Both the position numbers and the translations under genes were made by a program. Below, piece by piece: positions 52,473 through 61,838 of a stretch of 64,000 bases of DNA. Position 1 is the first letter of the stretch, and each line of letters starts with the position of its first letter. The DNA is from Prolixibacter sp. SD074 (GTDB lineage Bacteria; Bacteroidota; Bacteroidia; Bacteroidales; Prolixibacteraceae): NCBI RefSeq assembly GCF_009617895.1, contig NZ_BLAW01000001.1, positions 1,789,001 through 1,853,000 of the forward strand. Direction: 5' to 3'. The notes below the pieces were generated by a model that was not told the origin of the DNA, ran no database searches, and saw only the letters and a list, made by a program, of their open reading frames with translations.

Positions 52473-55400
52473 ATGAGTTTATTAAACCGGCTTTTCTATT
52501 TTAGCAGGGTGGCAGAAAAAACCACGGACCGACACATCGTTACAACAGAACGAAACCGCGACAGCGAACAATTCTACCGGAACAGATGGCAGTACGACAA
52601 GATTGTCCGTTCCACTCACGGAGTGAACTGCACAGGCTCCTGTTCATGGAAGGTATTTGTAAAGAACGGTTTGGTGACTTGGGAAATCCAGCAAACCGAT
52701 TACCCCGAAACCCGTCCCGACCTTCCGAACCACGAACCGCGCGGTTGCCCGCGGGGAGCCAGCTATTCATGGTACCTCTACAGTGCCAACCGCGTAAAAC
52801 ACCCTATGGTGCGCGGGACGCTAATCGATGCTTACCGGAAAGCCAAACAGAACTGCAGTGACCCGGTCGAAGCCTGGCAAACCGTAATGGAAGACGCAGT
52901 TATCTCGAAAAAATACAAGGCCGAACGTGGCCTTGGTGGATTTGTCAGAGCAGGCTGGGAAGAGGTCAATGAAATCATCGCTGCCGCTAATATTTACACC
53001 ATCAAAAAATTTGGCCCCGACAGGATAGCAGGATTCTCACCCATCCCGGCCATGTCGATGGTTTCTTATGCTGCTGGTACCCGGTACCTGAGCCTTATCG
53101 GTGGTTCCGTTTTGAGCTTCTACGACTTTTATTGCGATTTGCCCCCCGCATCACCGCAAACGTGGGGTGAACAAACCGACGTACCGGAAAGTGCCGACTG
53201 GTACAACTCATCTTTCCTCATGCTCTGGGGCTCCAACGTGCCCGTGACCCGGACACCCGATTCTCCGTTTTTTACCCAGGTACGTTATAAAGGGACCAAA
53301 ACGGTGGTGATTGCTCCTGACTTCAACGACGCAGCCAAGTTTTCCGACCTGTGGATGAAACCAAAACAGGGAACGGATGCGGCCCTGGGAATGGCTATGG
53401 GGCATGTAATACTCAAGGAATTCTTTCTGGAGCAAAAAACAGCCTATTTTGATGAGTATGTGCGACAATATTCCGACCTCCCCTTTCTGGTAAAACTGGA
53501 GAAGCACGAAAAGGGTTATGTCGCCGGCGCATTGCTACGGGCCTCCGACTTTGCCGATAAGCTGAATGTCGATAAATCTCCTGAATGGAAACCGGTACTT
53601 CGGGATGAAAGTTCCGGTGAATTATCGGTACCGAATGGAACCATCGGTTCGCGATGGGATAAGAGCCAGAAATGGAACCTGGAAATGAAGGATGCCCGCA
53701 CCGGGAAGGATATTCAGCCGCTCCTCTCTGTATTAGAGAAACATGACGAAATAATTGATGTGGCATTTCCATACTTTGGCGGGCCAACCTATAAACATCA
53801 ACACTTCAATGCATCGGAGCATGACGATATTATTTCGCACAAAATTCCGGTACAAAGAATCCACACCAATGAGGGAGAATCCTGGTGTTGCACCGTCTTC
53901 GATCTGATGGTGGCCAATTATGGCCTCGACCGTGGATTGAATGACCACAATGCAGCGAAAAGCTACGACGAGAATCTTCCGTATACACCATTATGGCAGG
54001 AGCAAATAACCGGCGTTCCCAAAGAACAGGTGATTACTGTCGCCCGCCAGTTTGCCGAAAATGCAGCAAAAACTAGAGGACGGTCGATGATCATCATCGG
54101 AGCAGGTGTCAACCACTGGTTCCATACCGATATGATCTACCGGAGCGCTATCAATATGCTCGTCTTCTGTGGATGTGTGGGGCAATCTGGTGGTGGTTGG
54201 TCGCACTATGTTGGACAAGAGAAGTTAAGGCCGCAAACCGGTTGGTTACCGCTGGCTTTCGGTCTCGACTGGAACCGGCCTCCCCGCCATATGAATACAA
54301 CCTCCTATTTTTATCTTCACAGCGACCAGTGGCGTTACGAAAAAGTGCAGCTGGATGAATTACTCTCTCCCCTGGCTGACCAAAAGCTTTGGAAAAACCT
54401 AACCATGGTAGACTGTAACGTGAAGGCCGAACGAATGGGATGGTTACCTTCTTCACCGCAGCTAAATGCTAATCCGGTAAAACTGGCTGGTGAAGCGGAA
54501 AAAGCCGGGAAGAAGCCGGAAGATTATGCCCTGGAGAAACTAAAAAGTGGTGAAATACATTTTGCTTCGGAGGACCCGGATAATCCGGTTAACTTTCCCC
54601 GTAACCTGTTTGTTTGGCGCTCCAACCTGCTGGGCTCAAGTGCCAAAGGAATGGAGTATTTCATGAAACACCTGCTGGGTGCCCAAAACGGTGTTTTAGG
54701 AAAGGATCTGAAGGCCACCGGGCAACCGTTACCATCCGAAGTAAACTGGCACGATCAGGCGCCCGAAGGTAAACTGGATTTGCTCGTTACAGCCGATTTC
54801 CGCATGTCCACAACTGCTCTTCATTCCGATATTTTGCTGTCAGCTGCCTCCTGGTACGAAAAGAACGATCTGAGTACGTCTGATATGCATCCTTTCATTC
54901 ATCCTTTTCATCAGGCCGTTGATCCGGTATGGGAATCGCGTTCAGATTGGGATATATACAAGGGACTGGCTAAAAAGTTCTCCGAACTTTCCATCGGTCA
55001 TTTGGGTAACGAAAAAGATGTAGTTCTCTTGCCGTTGCAACATGATTCTCCCATGGAAATGTCCGAAACGACAGACGCCAGCGATTGGAAACATGACGGG
55101 AAAGAGCCAAAACCCGGGCTTAATATGCCCAAAATCATCACCGTAGAACGCAACTATCCGGAAACATACAATCGCTTTACCTCTTTGGGTCCACTCATGA
55201 AGAGTGCCGGAAACGGGGCGAAAGGTATTAGCTGGAATACGGAAGAGGAAGTTGAGTTTTTGAAACAATTGAATCACACTGTTTCAGAGGAGACGGGTGC
55301 TCAAGGGTTGCCACAAATCAGGACGGATATTCAGGCTGCAGAAGTAATTCTGAGCCTGGCACCGGAGACCAATGGCAACGTTGCTGTAAAAGCGTGGAAA

Positions 55401-56201
55401 GCATTGGAAAAAGTAACTGGCCGAAATCACCACGCATTGGCTGCAAGCCGCGCCGACGAAAAAATAAGGTATCATGATATCCTGGCTCAACCCCGGAAGA
55501 TCATCACTTCCCCAATTTGGAGCGGAATCGATTCGGAGGAGGTTTCTTACAATGCTGGCTACACCAATGTCCATGAGCTGATTCCGTGGCGTACCCTTAC
55601 AGGTAGGCAAACGCTTTATCAGGACCACCCGTGGATGAGAGCCTACGGTGAAAACCTGGTTTGCTATAAACCACCCATTCAGACGAAATCGGTGGAAAGA
55701 ATCCTTCAAAAACTACCATCAGACGGAAATTACCTGGTCATTAACATGATGACCCCTCACAACAAATGGACGATCCACTCCTCATGGTCTGATAACCTCC
55801 TGATGCTTACCTTGGGGAGAGGTGGTCCGGTGGTATGGATGAGTGAGAAGGACGCCGAAAAAATTAAGCTTGTAGATAACGACTGGGTGGAAATCTTCAA
55901 CCAGAATGGTGCGTCGGTAACGAGAGTGATTGTATCACAACGCATTCCGGAGGGGGCTCTGGTCTATTACCATAACCAGGAGCGGACCGTCAACATGCCG
56001 GTCAGTCAGGAAACTGGCAACCGCGGTGGTGTACACAATTCCCTCGAACGGTTGAGCCTAAAGCCAACCCACATGATAGGCGGATATGCACAACTGGCTT
56101 ATGGTTTTAATTATTACGGAACCATCGGTTCGAACCGCGATGAAATTGTGGTAATACGTAAATTGGAGAAGGTAGAATGGAAAGATGAGGAAACCGGCTG
56201 A
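52473..56201 (+). CDS. narG: respiratory nitrate reductase alpha subunit
   Basis: NarG holds the bis-MGD molybdenum site that reduces nitrate to nitrite, facing the cytoplasm. The 1242-residue chain agrees closely with E. coli NarG over its whole length, and its key residues keep the E. coli numbering: His49, Cys53, Cys57 and Cys92 (RSTHGVNCTGSC and GCPRGASY) for the FS0 cluster, and Asp222 in YCDLPPASP as the Mo ligand. Other conserved blocks are GPDRIAGFSPIPAMSMVSYA, LGRGGPVVW, and PTHMIGGYAQLAYGFNYYG near the end. There is no Tat signal beyond the usual vestigial N-terminus. The 25-base gap to narH and its place after narK define a narKGHJI operon. Confidence 0.97.
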   Translation: MSLLNRLFYFSRVAEKTTDRHIVTTERNRDSEQFYRNRWQYDKIVRSTHGVNCTGSCSWKVFVKNGLVTWEIQQTDYPETRPDLPNHEPRGCPRGASYSWYLYSANRVKHPMVRGTLIDAYRKAKQNCSDPVEAWQTVMEDAVISKKYKAERGLGGFVRAGWEEVNEIIAAANIYTIKKFGPDRIAGFSPIPAMSMVSYAAGTRYLSLIGGSVLSFYDFYCDLPPASPQTWGEQTDVPESADWYNSSFLMLWGSNVPVTRTPDSPFFTQVRYKGTKTVVIAPDFNDAAKFSDLWMKPKQGTDAALGMAMGHVILKEFFLEQKTAYFDEYVRQYSDLPFLVKLEKHEKGYVAGALLRASDFADKLNVDKSPEWKPVLRDESSGELSVPNGTIGSRWDKSQKWNLEMKDARTGKDIQPLLSVLEKHDEIIDVAFPYFGGPTYKHQHFNASEHDDIISHKIPVQRIHTNEGESWCCTVFDLMVANYGLDRGLNDHNAAKSYDENLPYTPLWQEQITGVPKEQVITVARQFAENAAKTRGRSMIIIGAGVNHWFHTDMIYRSAINMLVFCGCVGQSGGGWSHYVGQEKLRPQTGWLPLAFGLDWNRPPRHMNTTSYFYLHSDQWRYEKVQLDELLSPLADQKLWKNLTMVDCNVKAERMGWLPSSPQLNANPVKLAGEAEKAGKKPEDYALEKLKSGEIHFASEDPDNPVNFPRNLFVWRSNLLGSSAKGMEYFMKHLLGAQNGVLGKDLKATGQPLPSEVNWHDQAPEGKLDLLVTADFRMSTTALHSDILLSAASWYEKNDLSTSDMHPFIHPFHQAVDPVWESRSDWDIYKGLAKKFSELSIGHLGNEKDVVLLPLQHDSPMEMSETTDASDWKHDGKEPKPGLNMPKIITVERNYPETYNRFTSLGPLMKSAGNGAKGISWNTEEEVEFLKQLNHTVSEETGAQGLPQIRTDIQAAEVILSLAPETNGNVAVKAWKALEKVTGRNHHALAASRADEKIRYHDILAQPRKIITSPIWSGIDSEEVSYNAGYTNVHELIPWRTLTGRQTLYQDHPWMRAYGENLVCYKPPIQTKSVERILQKLPSDGNYLVINMMTPHNKWTIHSSWSDNLLMLTLGRGGPVVWMSEKDAEKIKLVDNDWVEIFNQNGASVTRVIVSQRIPEGALVYYHNQERTVNMPVSQETGNRGGVHNSLERLSLKPTHMIGGYAQLAYGFNYYGTIGSNRDEIVVIRKLEKVEWKDEETG

Positions 56202-56225
56202 TAATAACAAAGTAAATTACTGATT

Positions 56226-57704
56226 ATGAGAATTCGTGCTCAGATAGGAATGGTGTTAAACCTGGACAAATGTATCGGTTGCCACACGTGCTCCGTTACT
56301 TGCAAAAACATATGGACCACTCGCCAGGGAATGGAATATGCCTGGTTCAATAATGTGGAAACCAAACCTGGAACAGGCTACCCGACCGATTGGGAAAATC
56401 AGGATCACTACCAGGGTGGATGGAAGCTGGATAAAGGTGCGCTGCGTCCCCGGATGGGTACCAAAGCAGGGATTATGAAAGGAATATTTGCTAATCCTCA
56501 TCTGCCGCAAATTGACGATTATTACGAACCTTTTACGTTTAACTACTCCGTCCTGCACAAACAGGCCAAATTCAAAACACCTCCGTCGGCTCGGCCATAT
56601 TCGATGATAACCGGTAAGTTGATGGATAAGATTGAGAAGGGCCCCAATTGGGAGGATAACCTGGGTGGAACTTTTGCCAAACGCAGCCAGGACCGGAATT
56701 TCGAACAGGTACAAAAAGAAATTCTCAGGGAATTTGAAAATGCATTCATGCTCTATCTTCCTCGTCTTTGTGAGCACTGCCTGAATCCTACCTGCGTAGC
56801 TGCCTGTCCATCAGGGGCTATATACAAACGGGAAGAGGACGGGATAGTTCTGATCGACCAGGATGCCTGTCGTGGTTGGCGCGAATGTGTCAGTGCCTGT
56901 CCATATAAGAAAGTCTATTTCAACTGGCAGAGTAAGAAATCGGAAAAATGCACACTCTGCTTTCCAAAAATAGAAAATGGCGAACCAACAATCTGTTCCG
57001 AATCCTGTGTCGGGAGAATAAGGTATCTGGGCGTTATGCTTTACGATCAGGACCAAATCAAAGCGCTGGCTTCCACCCCTGATGCAGAAGATTTATATGA
57101 AGCCCAGTTAAAAATCTTTCTTGACCCACACGACCCCGAAGTTATCAAAGAGGCCAGGAAACAGGGGATGACAGAAAACTATCTAAAAGCAGCTGCTGCA
57201 TCGCCCGTGTATAAAATGGTGATGGATTGGAAAATAGCGCTACCTCTACACCCTGAATTCCGCACCTTACCCATGGTCTGGTATATACCTCCTTTGTCAC
57301 CCGTTCAAACAGCCGTTGACAGCGGAGAACTGGGGATTAACGGAATTTTACCCGATGTTGAGTCCCTCCGTATTCCGGTTAAATACCTGGCCAATCTTTT
57401 TACAGGCGGTAAAGAAAAACCGGTTACCACCGTACTGAAGAAGATGTTGGCCATGAGAGCATGGATGCGGGCCAAATCATTGGAAGATTCTCCCAACCCA
57501 GATATTCTGCCGGTAGCTGGCCTCTCTGAAACACAAGTCAGTGAAATGTACCGTTATCTGGCACTAGCGGACTATAAAGACCGTTATGTTCTTCCAACCC
57601 GTATGGTTAAACCAAATGAAGATGCCTACCGGGAGAAAGCCGAAAAAGGATTTGATGCAAATAATTCAAACCGTCCGCGAACCAACTTATTCGGAGGAAT
57701 ATAG
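56226..57704 (+). CDS. narH: respiratory nitrate reductase beta subunit
   Basis: NarH carries four Fe-S clusters that pass electrons from NarI to NarG. The 492-residue chain shows the ferredoxin-type cysteine sets CIGCHTCSVTCKN at residues 16-28, CEHCLNPTCVAACP at about 184, CRGWRECVSACPYKK at about 217, and CTLCFPKIENGEPTICSESC at about 244. The Trp in CRGW replaces a cysteine and gives the [3Fe-4S] cluster expected of NarH. The C-terminal part (HPEFRTLPMVWYIPPLSP) is typical. It follows narG by 25 bases and precedes narJ by 2 bases. Confidence 0.97.
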   Translation: MRIRAQIGMVLNLDKCIGCHTCSVTCKNIWTTRQGMEYAWFNNVETKPGTGYPTDWENQDHYQGGWKLDKGALRPRMGTKAGIMKGIFANPHLPQIDDYYEPFTFNYSVLHKQAKFKTPPSARPYSMITGKLMDKIEKGPNWEDNLGGTFAKRSQDRNFEQVQKEILREFENAFMLYLPRLCEHCLNPTCVAACPSGAIYKREEDGIVLIDQDACRGWRECVSACPYKKVYFNWQSKKSEKCTLCFPKIENGEPTICSESCVGRIRYLGVMLYDQDQIKALASTPDAEDLYEAQLKIFLDPHDPEVIKEARKQGMTENYLKAAAASPVYKMVMDWKIALPLHPEFRTLPMVWYIPPLSPVQTAVDSGELGINGILPDVESLRIPVKYLANLFTGGKEKPVTTVLKKMLAMRAWMRAKSLEDSPNPDILPVAGLSETQVSEMYRYLALADYKDRYVLPTRMVKPNEDAYREKAEKGFDANNSNRPRTNLFGGI

Positions 57705-57706
57705 CC

Positions 57707-58336
57707 ATGATAAAAACTTATAAAATACTATCTCTGCTACTCTCATATCCTCAAAAGGAGTTGAAGAATTTCCTGCCGGATTGCCTGATGCTCCTCAGAC
57801 AGGAGGAATTATTGAGGGATGAACAGATGAAAGGCATACAGAATTTTATCGATGTCTTTTCGAACGAGGAATTAACGAAATGGCAGGCACACTATGTTCA
57901 GCTTTTCGATTATTCCCGGTCGGTTTCCCTGCATCTTTTTGAACATGTCCATGGTGACTCGAGAGACCGTGGACAGGCGATGGTGGATTTGATACGTTTT
58001 TACGAGGAGGCAGGCCTGGAATGGAAAACAAACGAATTGCCCGATTACCTGCCCGCATTCCTGGAATTCATTTCGCTTTCCTCTTCAACACAGGTGGCCG
58101 CTGAAATTCTCTCTGAACCGATCACCATCATCGGCAAGGTTTACCAAAAACTGCAGGAAAAGGAGAATACTTATCAATATATTTTCAGCGCTATTATTTC
58201 ACTCTCCGCCAAACAACCGGAAATGGACAAGATCAGTTCCCTCACAGAGGCGGAAAAGCCGATGGATTTGGATAAAGAATACAGTGAAGACCCCATCCGT
58301 TTTGGCGGAGATAATGGTTGCTCAACCTGTCATTAA
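57707..58336 (+). CDS. narJ: nitrate reductase assembly chaperone
   Basis: NarJ binds apo-NarG and assists insertion of the molybdenum cofactor. The 209-residue helical protein begins MIKTYKILSLLLSYPQKEL and has LYVQLFDYSRSVSLHLFEHVHGDSRDRGQAM-like blocks. The conserved segment YSRSVSLHLFEHVHGDSRDR is diagnostic of NarJ. It then has LPDYLPAFLEFIS. It ends in GGDNGCSTCH, an extra Cys-x-x-Cys-His that could bind metal. It is tightly spaced within the operon (2 bases after narH, 12 before narI). Confidence 0.94.
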   Translation: MIKTYKILSLLLSYPQKELKNFLPDCLMLLRQEELLRDEQMKGIQNFIDVFSNEELTKWQAHYVQLFDYSRSVSLHLFEHVHGDSRDRGQAMVDLIRFYEEAGLEWKTNELPDYLPAFLEFISLSSSTQVAAEILSEPITIIGKVYQKLQEKENTYQYIFSAIISLSAKQPEMDKISSLTEAEKPMDLDKEYSEDPIRFGGDNGCSTCH

Positions 58337-58348
58337 AACATTTGGATC

Positions 58349-59026
58349 ATGGAAAATTACATCAATAACTTTCTATTTACTTACCTGCCACATATTGCAA
58401 TGGCCGTCTTCTGGTTTGGTCTCATCACACGCATTGTGAAAACATCCCGGACTATTCAGGCTAAGTCAAGCCAATTCCTGGCCGGAGATGGATTAAAATG
58501 GGGCAGCAACCTTTTTCATTATGGCATTGTCCTGGTGTTCATCGGTCATTTTACAGGCCTCTTCACCCCCGAAAAGTTGTACCATCTGGTCATGACGACC
58601 GCTACCAAGCGAGTCTTGGCCGTATCTCTAGGGGCTGTTTTTGGAACCCTTACTTTCATTGGAATCATCATCCTAATCATCAGACGGTTTCGGAATGAAC
58701 GAATTCGGCTAAACAGCAACCCGCAAGACTATTTTATTATTTTTCTGCTGTTGGTAGAAGTGGGATTAGGCCTGGCTTCCATGGCTACTACTGCCACCTC
58801 TTCGGTGGAAAATTATGCGGCGCTGGGCGAATGGGCACAAAAAATTATCACCTTTCAGCCTGATGCCGGCGCGGTCATTGCCGGCCATAGCTTAATTTAC
58901 AAACTACACATTGTAGTCGGGCTATTCATCTTCATCATATTTCCTTACACTAAATTAATGCACATAATGGTTTTACCTGTAGCCTACTTCTTTCGTTCAG
59001 GATACCAGTTGGTGCGAAGAAGATGA
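58349..59026 (+). CDS. narI: respiratory nitrate reductase gamma subunit
   Basis: NarI is the diheme cytochrome b that oxidises membrane quinol and anchors NarGH. The 225-residue length equals that of the E. coli protein. Five membrane helices are visible, starting NFLFTYLPHIAMAVFWFGLI, with candidate heme ligands in SNLFHYGIVLVFIGHFTGL and HSLIYKLHIVVGLFIFIIFPYTKLMH. It is the last gene of the operon, followed after 47 bases by a convergent gene. No nitrite reductase gene lies in the window, so this locus by itself gives nitrate to nitrite. Confidence 0.95.
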   Translation: MENYINNFLFTYLPHIAMAVFWFGLITRIVKTSRTIQAKSSQFLAGDGLKWGSNLFHYGIVLVFIGHFTGLFTPEKLYHLVMTTATKRVLAVSLGAVFGTLTFIGIIILIIRRFRNERIRLNSNPQDYFIIFLLLVEVGLGLASMATTATSSVENYAALGEWAQKIITFQPDAGAVIAGHSLIYKLHIVVGLFIFIIFPYTKLMHIMVLPVAYFFRSGYQLVRRR

Positions 59027-59073
59027 GAAACGGGTAAATAGAACTGTTGTTAAACAAACAACTTCCGGTGGAT

Positions 59074-60768
59074 TCACTCGTTACGAATATGACTTAAAAT
59101 CGAATGCCCGATGGCTTCCGGTCTGTATGCCGAAAGGTCATAAACAGATATATCCGCTCCGTTTAACCTGCTGATAAATTCGTCCGCATATCGCGTTCTT
59201 GTCGTCAATAAAAGATGACACTGATTCTTTTGAACCAATTGATTTAGGCTATCAGACCACCCGCTGTCTTTCAGCTCCAATTGACCAACTTCATCAATAA
59301 CAACAAGGTCGCATTCAGAACCGTCTGTTAGCAAACTGTTTGTTCCCATACGTAGTCCATTCGGATGAATGTAATACCGGCCAATTTGTTCAAATTGAGG
59401 TTCTCCGGTTAATCGAAGAAAAATTTCACGTTCTCCGCTTTTGATGTCTACGATATCATAGCCAATCGTTTCATCATCATTCAATACTCTATCAGAATAG
59501 ATACCATTGACAGAAACTCCTTTCTGCCGAAGCAGGTTAATGATTTCACGGGCATATCCGGTTTTTCCTTGTCCCCGTTCTCCACTTAAAATGAATATTT
59601 GGGGATGAACAAGCTTTTGCTTCTTCATTTCGGCTAAACGGCCTTCAATCCCGGAAAGGAGTTGAACGAAAAAAGTCATCGGTTTACGAAAGAAAGACTG
59701 AACATTGGGCAAATTAGCCACCGCCGAAGGCAAACTTTCAAAGGAAAGCTCCAGGGCCATCGACAGTTTCTCAAAAGACCTTCTTTTGAAAAACGCCCGA
59801 ATTTTAGGATGATATAATTCCGTTCCCAGTACCGAAAATCCCATGATGATGACCACCGCTCTGAAATTCATTTGTAAGCCGATAAGCAGTCTCTCACCTA
59901 TGCTGGAATCACCGTTAAAAACTAATGCAACAAGCATGGTGATCAAAACAAAATATACCCAGAATTTGGGGCTGGCTATCTGTCTGAAGGCCCTTTTATA
60001 TCGAATGGACCAGATCGTTCCAATGAGAATAATTGCGATACTCCATATTTGCCAAGGGGAAAAACTGAGCAGAAGAAAGGAACCAACCAGGAGAATAAGA
60101 TCTACAAACAGCCAGATGAGCGAATAATCAAAGTTGCCTCGTTGCTGGTTTTGCCCGGAAGATAACGTAGAAGAGCTTCTTCCGGGTCGGTACAAGTCTT
60201 GTTCATTCCGTAGCTTCCGTCCAATTTTTATTCCCAAAAAACCATAAAATATTCCGAGAAGAATATATACACCAGAGAAAATTAACACAGGCATCCAAAT
60301 CGTTTGGAAATGGATCTGCATTTCTTTTTCAGCCATCTGGACGAGATGAGTGTAAAGCTCAACGATATGAAAACCATAAAAGATGATGAGGTTGATGATG
60401 CGCTGAATCAGATTCCATAAAACAGCCAGTACCGCACCGGCCAAATATCCGGCTATGGTGCGTCCCAAAAGCAACGTGGAAAACTCAAGTAGTACTGATT
60501 CGGCAAAAATGGCGATCATCGGCCCAAAAATAACAGCACTTGGTGATAAAGTCTTCAAAATGGCCGTTATCAAACCGGCCCGCCAAAACAAACCCTTTTC
60601 ATTCCATAGATAGCTCACCGAAATCAATACAATCAATCCAATTCCGGTAAGTAGCGTTCCACTAAAAGGAATTCGCAGGTTATGCAGAAAACTACCAAAT
60701 ACAATCTCGAACGAAGCCCAAATGGTCCCAATCACTGAGGCCTTTATCCATTTATCGTGGTTTCTCAA
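59074..60768 (-). CDS. ECF-transporter-like membrane protein fused to THEP1-type NTPase
   Basis: The 564-residue protein has three parts. Residues 1-190 are a five- or six-helix membrane domain (WIKASVIGTIWASFEIVFGS, AVIFGPMIAIFAESVLLEFS) resembling substrate-binding S components of ECF vitamin/metal transporters. Residues about 210-375 are a second membrane domain ending in an amphipathic tail (LSMALELSFESLPSAVANLP), resembling the T component. Residues about 390-564 are a THEP1-like P-loop NTPase with SGERGQGKTGYA (Walker A) and LVVIDEVGQLEL (Walker B, where THEP1 has DEIG-x-MEL). Such a fusion is unusual. It converges on narI and is probably not cotranscribed with it. The substrate is unknown; cofactor or metal supply for nitrate respiration is one guess. 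Confidence 0.7.
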   Translation of the reverse strand: MRNHDKWIKASVIGTIWASFEIVFGSFLHNLRIPFSGTLLTGIGLIVLISVSYLWNEKGLFWRAGLITAILKTLSPSAVIFGPMIAIFAESVLLEFSTLLLGRTIAGYLAGAVLAVLWNLIQRIINLIIFYGFHIVELYTHLVQMAEKEMQIHFQTIWMPVLIFSGVYILLGIFYGFLGIKIGRKLRNEQDLYRPGRSSSTLSSGQNQQRGNFDYSLIWLFVDLILLVGSFLLLSFSPWQIWSIAIILIGTIWSIRYKRAFRQIASPKFWVYFVLITMLVALVFNGDSSIGERLLIGLQMNFRAVVIIMGFSVLGTELYHPKIRAFFKRRSFEKLSMALELSFESLPSAVANLPNVQSFFRKPMTFFVQLLSGIEGRLAEMKKQKLVHPQIFILSGERGQGKTGYAREIINLLRQKGVSVNGIYSDRVLNDDETIGYDIVDIKSGEREIFLRLTGEPQFEQIGRYYIHPNGLRMGTNSLLTDGSECDLVVIDEVGQLELKDSGWSDSLNQLVQKNQCHLLLTTRTRYADEFISRLNGADISVYDLSAYRPEAIGHSILSHIRNE

Positions 60769-61103
60769 GTTCTTATGTGTTTAAATGTTTTGCCATCAGG
60801 TATATAAATAGAAGAGAATCATCAGAGAATAGTTGGCGTTAAGATAAAAAATCACTTACCAATACCTTATTCTTCACAACATAATTTTCTAACAGTTTCA
60901 ATCTTGCAACTGGAATCCGAATATACTATTTGGTAGATAATATTAGATTCACTAAAAACTAAAATTTCCTTAGCGTTCTTAAATATTTCTCATCTATCAG
61001 ACTTAACTTCTGCAATGGCCATGGCGTATTCACTTAAGTTTTTTACAAGAAACTATTTTGGGAATAATATTTCGCGAATGAAGATTTTTTGAATTTCAAT
61101 TCT
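60769..61103. other. intergenic region upstream of ECF-THEP1 and TetR genes
   Basis: About 335 AT-rich bases lie between two divergent genes. I see no gene in it. On the minus strand it must hold the promoter of the fusion gene, which I could not identify. The plus-strand promoter for the TetR gene begins at 61104. Confidence 0.5.
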
Positions 61104-61134
61104 TTTGCCTGTTAGTTAATATTCACTAACTTTG
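61104..61134 (+). promoter_or_regulatory. promoter with embedded TetR operator
   Basis: TTTG (61104-61107), 19 bases and TAACTTTG (61127-61134) match the consensus exactly. Within the spacer and overlapping the -7 box lies GTTAGT-N8-ACTAAC (61111-61130), a palindrome typical in size and place for a TetR operator. The start codon is 105 bases downstream. Confidence 0.82.
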
Positions 61135-61239
61135 TTCGAGCAGAACATACTTAGGTGTAATGATGGCAAATAGCACTATATAAGTGGATCTGAGTAAATC
61201 TTTGGTAATATTAAATTGTAAAATCAAAATTCGCTGGAA

Positions 61240-61824
61240 ATGGAAATCGACAATAACAATATTATTGATACAGCGGGAAGAATCATCTATGAATCTGGTA
61301 TATATTCTTTGTCGGTCGACAACTTAGCTCGAAAACTGAATGTAGGGAAAGACTCCCTTTCTTCACTATTCAAGAATGATGATGATATTCTGTTTTCATT
61401 ATTCCTAAAACTGGAATCTGATATAAACCAATTAATCATTCGAAGTAAACTTCAAAATGATGCGCCGGACGCTGAACTTGAATATTTGTTTAAGGAGTTG
61501 AACAAATTATTCAGTCGGAAACCATACTACTTAACAATAATTTTTTCCGATGAATTATTAGAAGATAATTTTAGTGCGCGAGATGTTTTACATCGCATTA
61601 AGAAGTCTGCAAGAGATTATTTGCAAGAGATTATTGAAAAGGGGAAAAGAAGAAGCATATTCAAGTCAAGACGAAAGAACCGATCCTTAGTAAATATAAT
61701 TTTGGGCGGTTTTCGTTTGCAAATGAACGAACAAAGACTTATGAATAAAATGACCAAGGAATCTATGCGAATAGATGACGAGAAAGAAGACAAAGTACAA
61801 GGTGAAAATCCAACTAAGCAATAA
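61240..61824 (+). CDS. TetR-family regulator
   Basis: The 194-residue protein has a TetR-type helix-turn-helix: IIDTAGRIIYESGIYSLSVD, then NLARKLNVGKDSLSSLFKND. The ligand domain after residue 60 is divergent, and the tail (residues 155-194) is highly charged. Its own promoter contains a palindrome across the spacer and -7 box, so autorepression is likely. It is followed after 14 bases by the DUF2141 gene and then by the cyclase gene, all on the plus strand, and may control them. Confidence 0.85.
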   Translation: MEIDNNNIIDTAGRIIYESGIYSLSVDNLARKLNVGKDSLSSLFKNDDDILFSLFLKLESDINQLIIRSKLQNDAPDAELEYLFKELNKLFSRKPYYLTIIFSDELLEDNFSARDVLHRIKKSARDYLQEIIEKGKRRSIFKSRRKNRSLVNIILGGFRLQMNEQRLMNKMTKESMRIDDEKEDKVQGENPTKQ

Positions 61825-61838
61825 AATACATTGACGAG

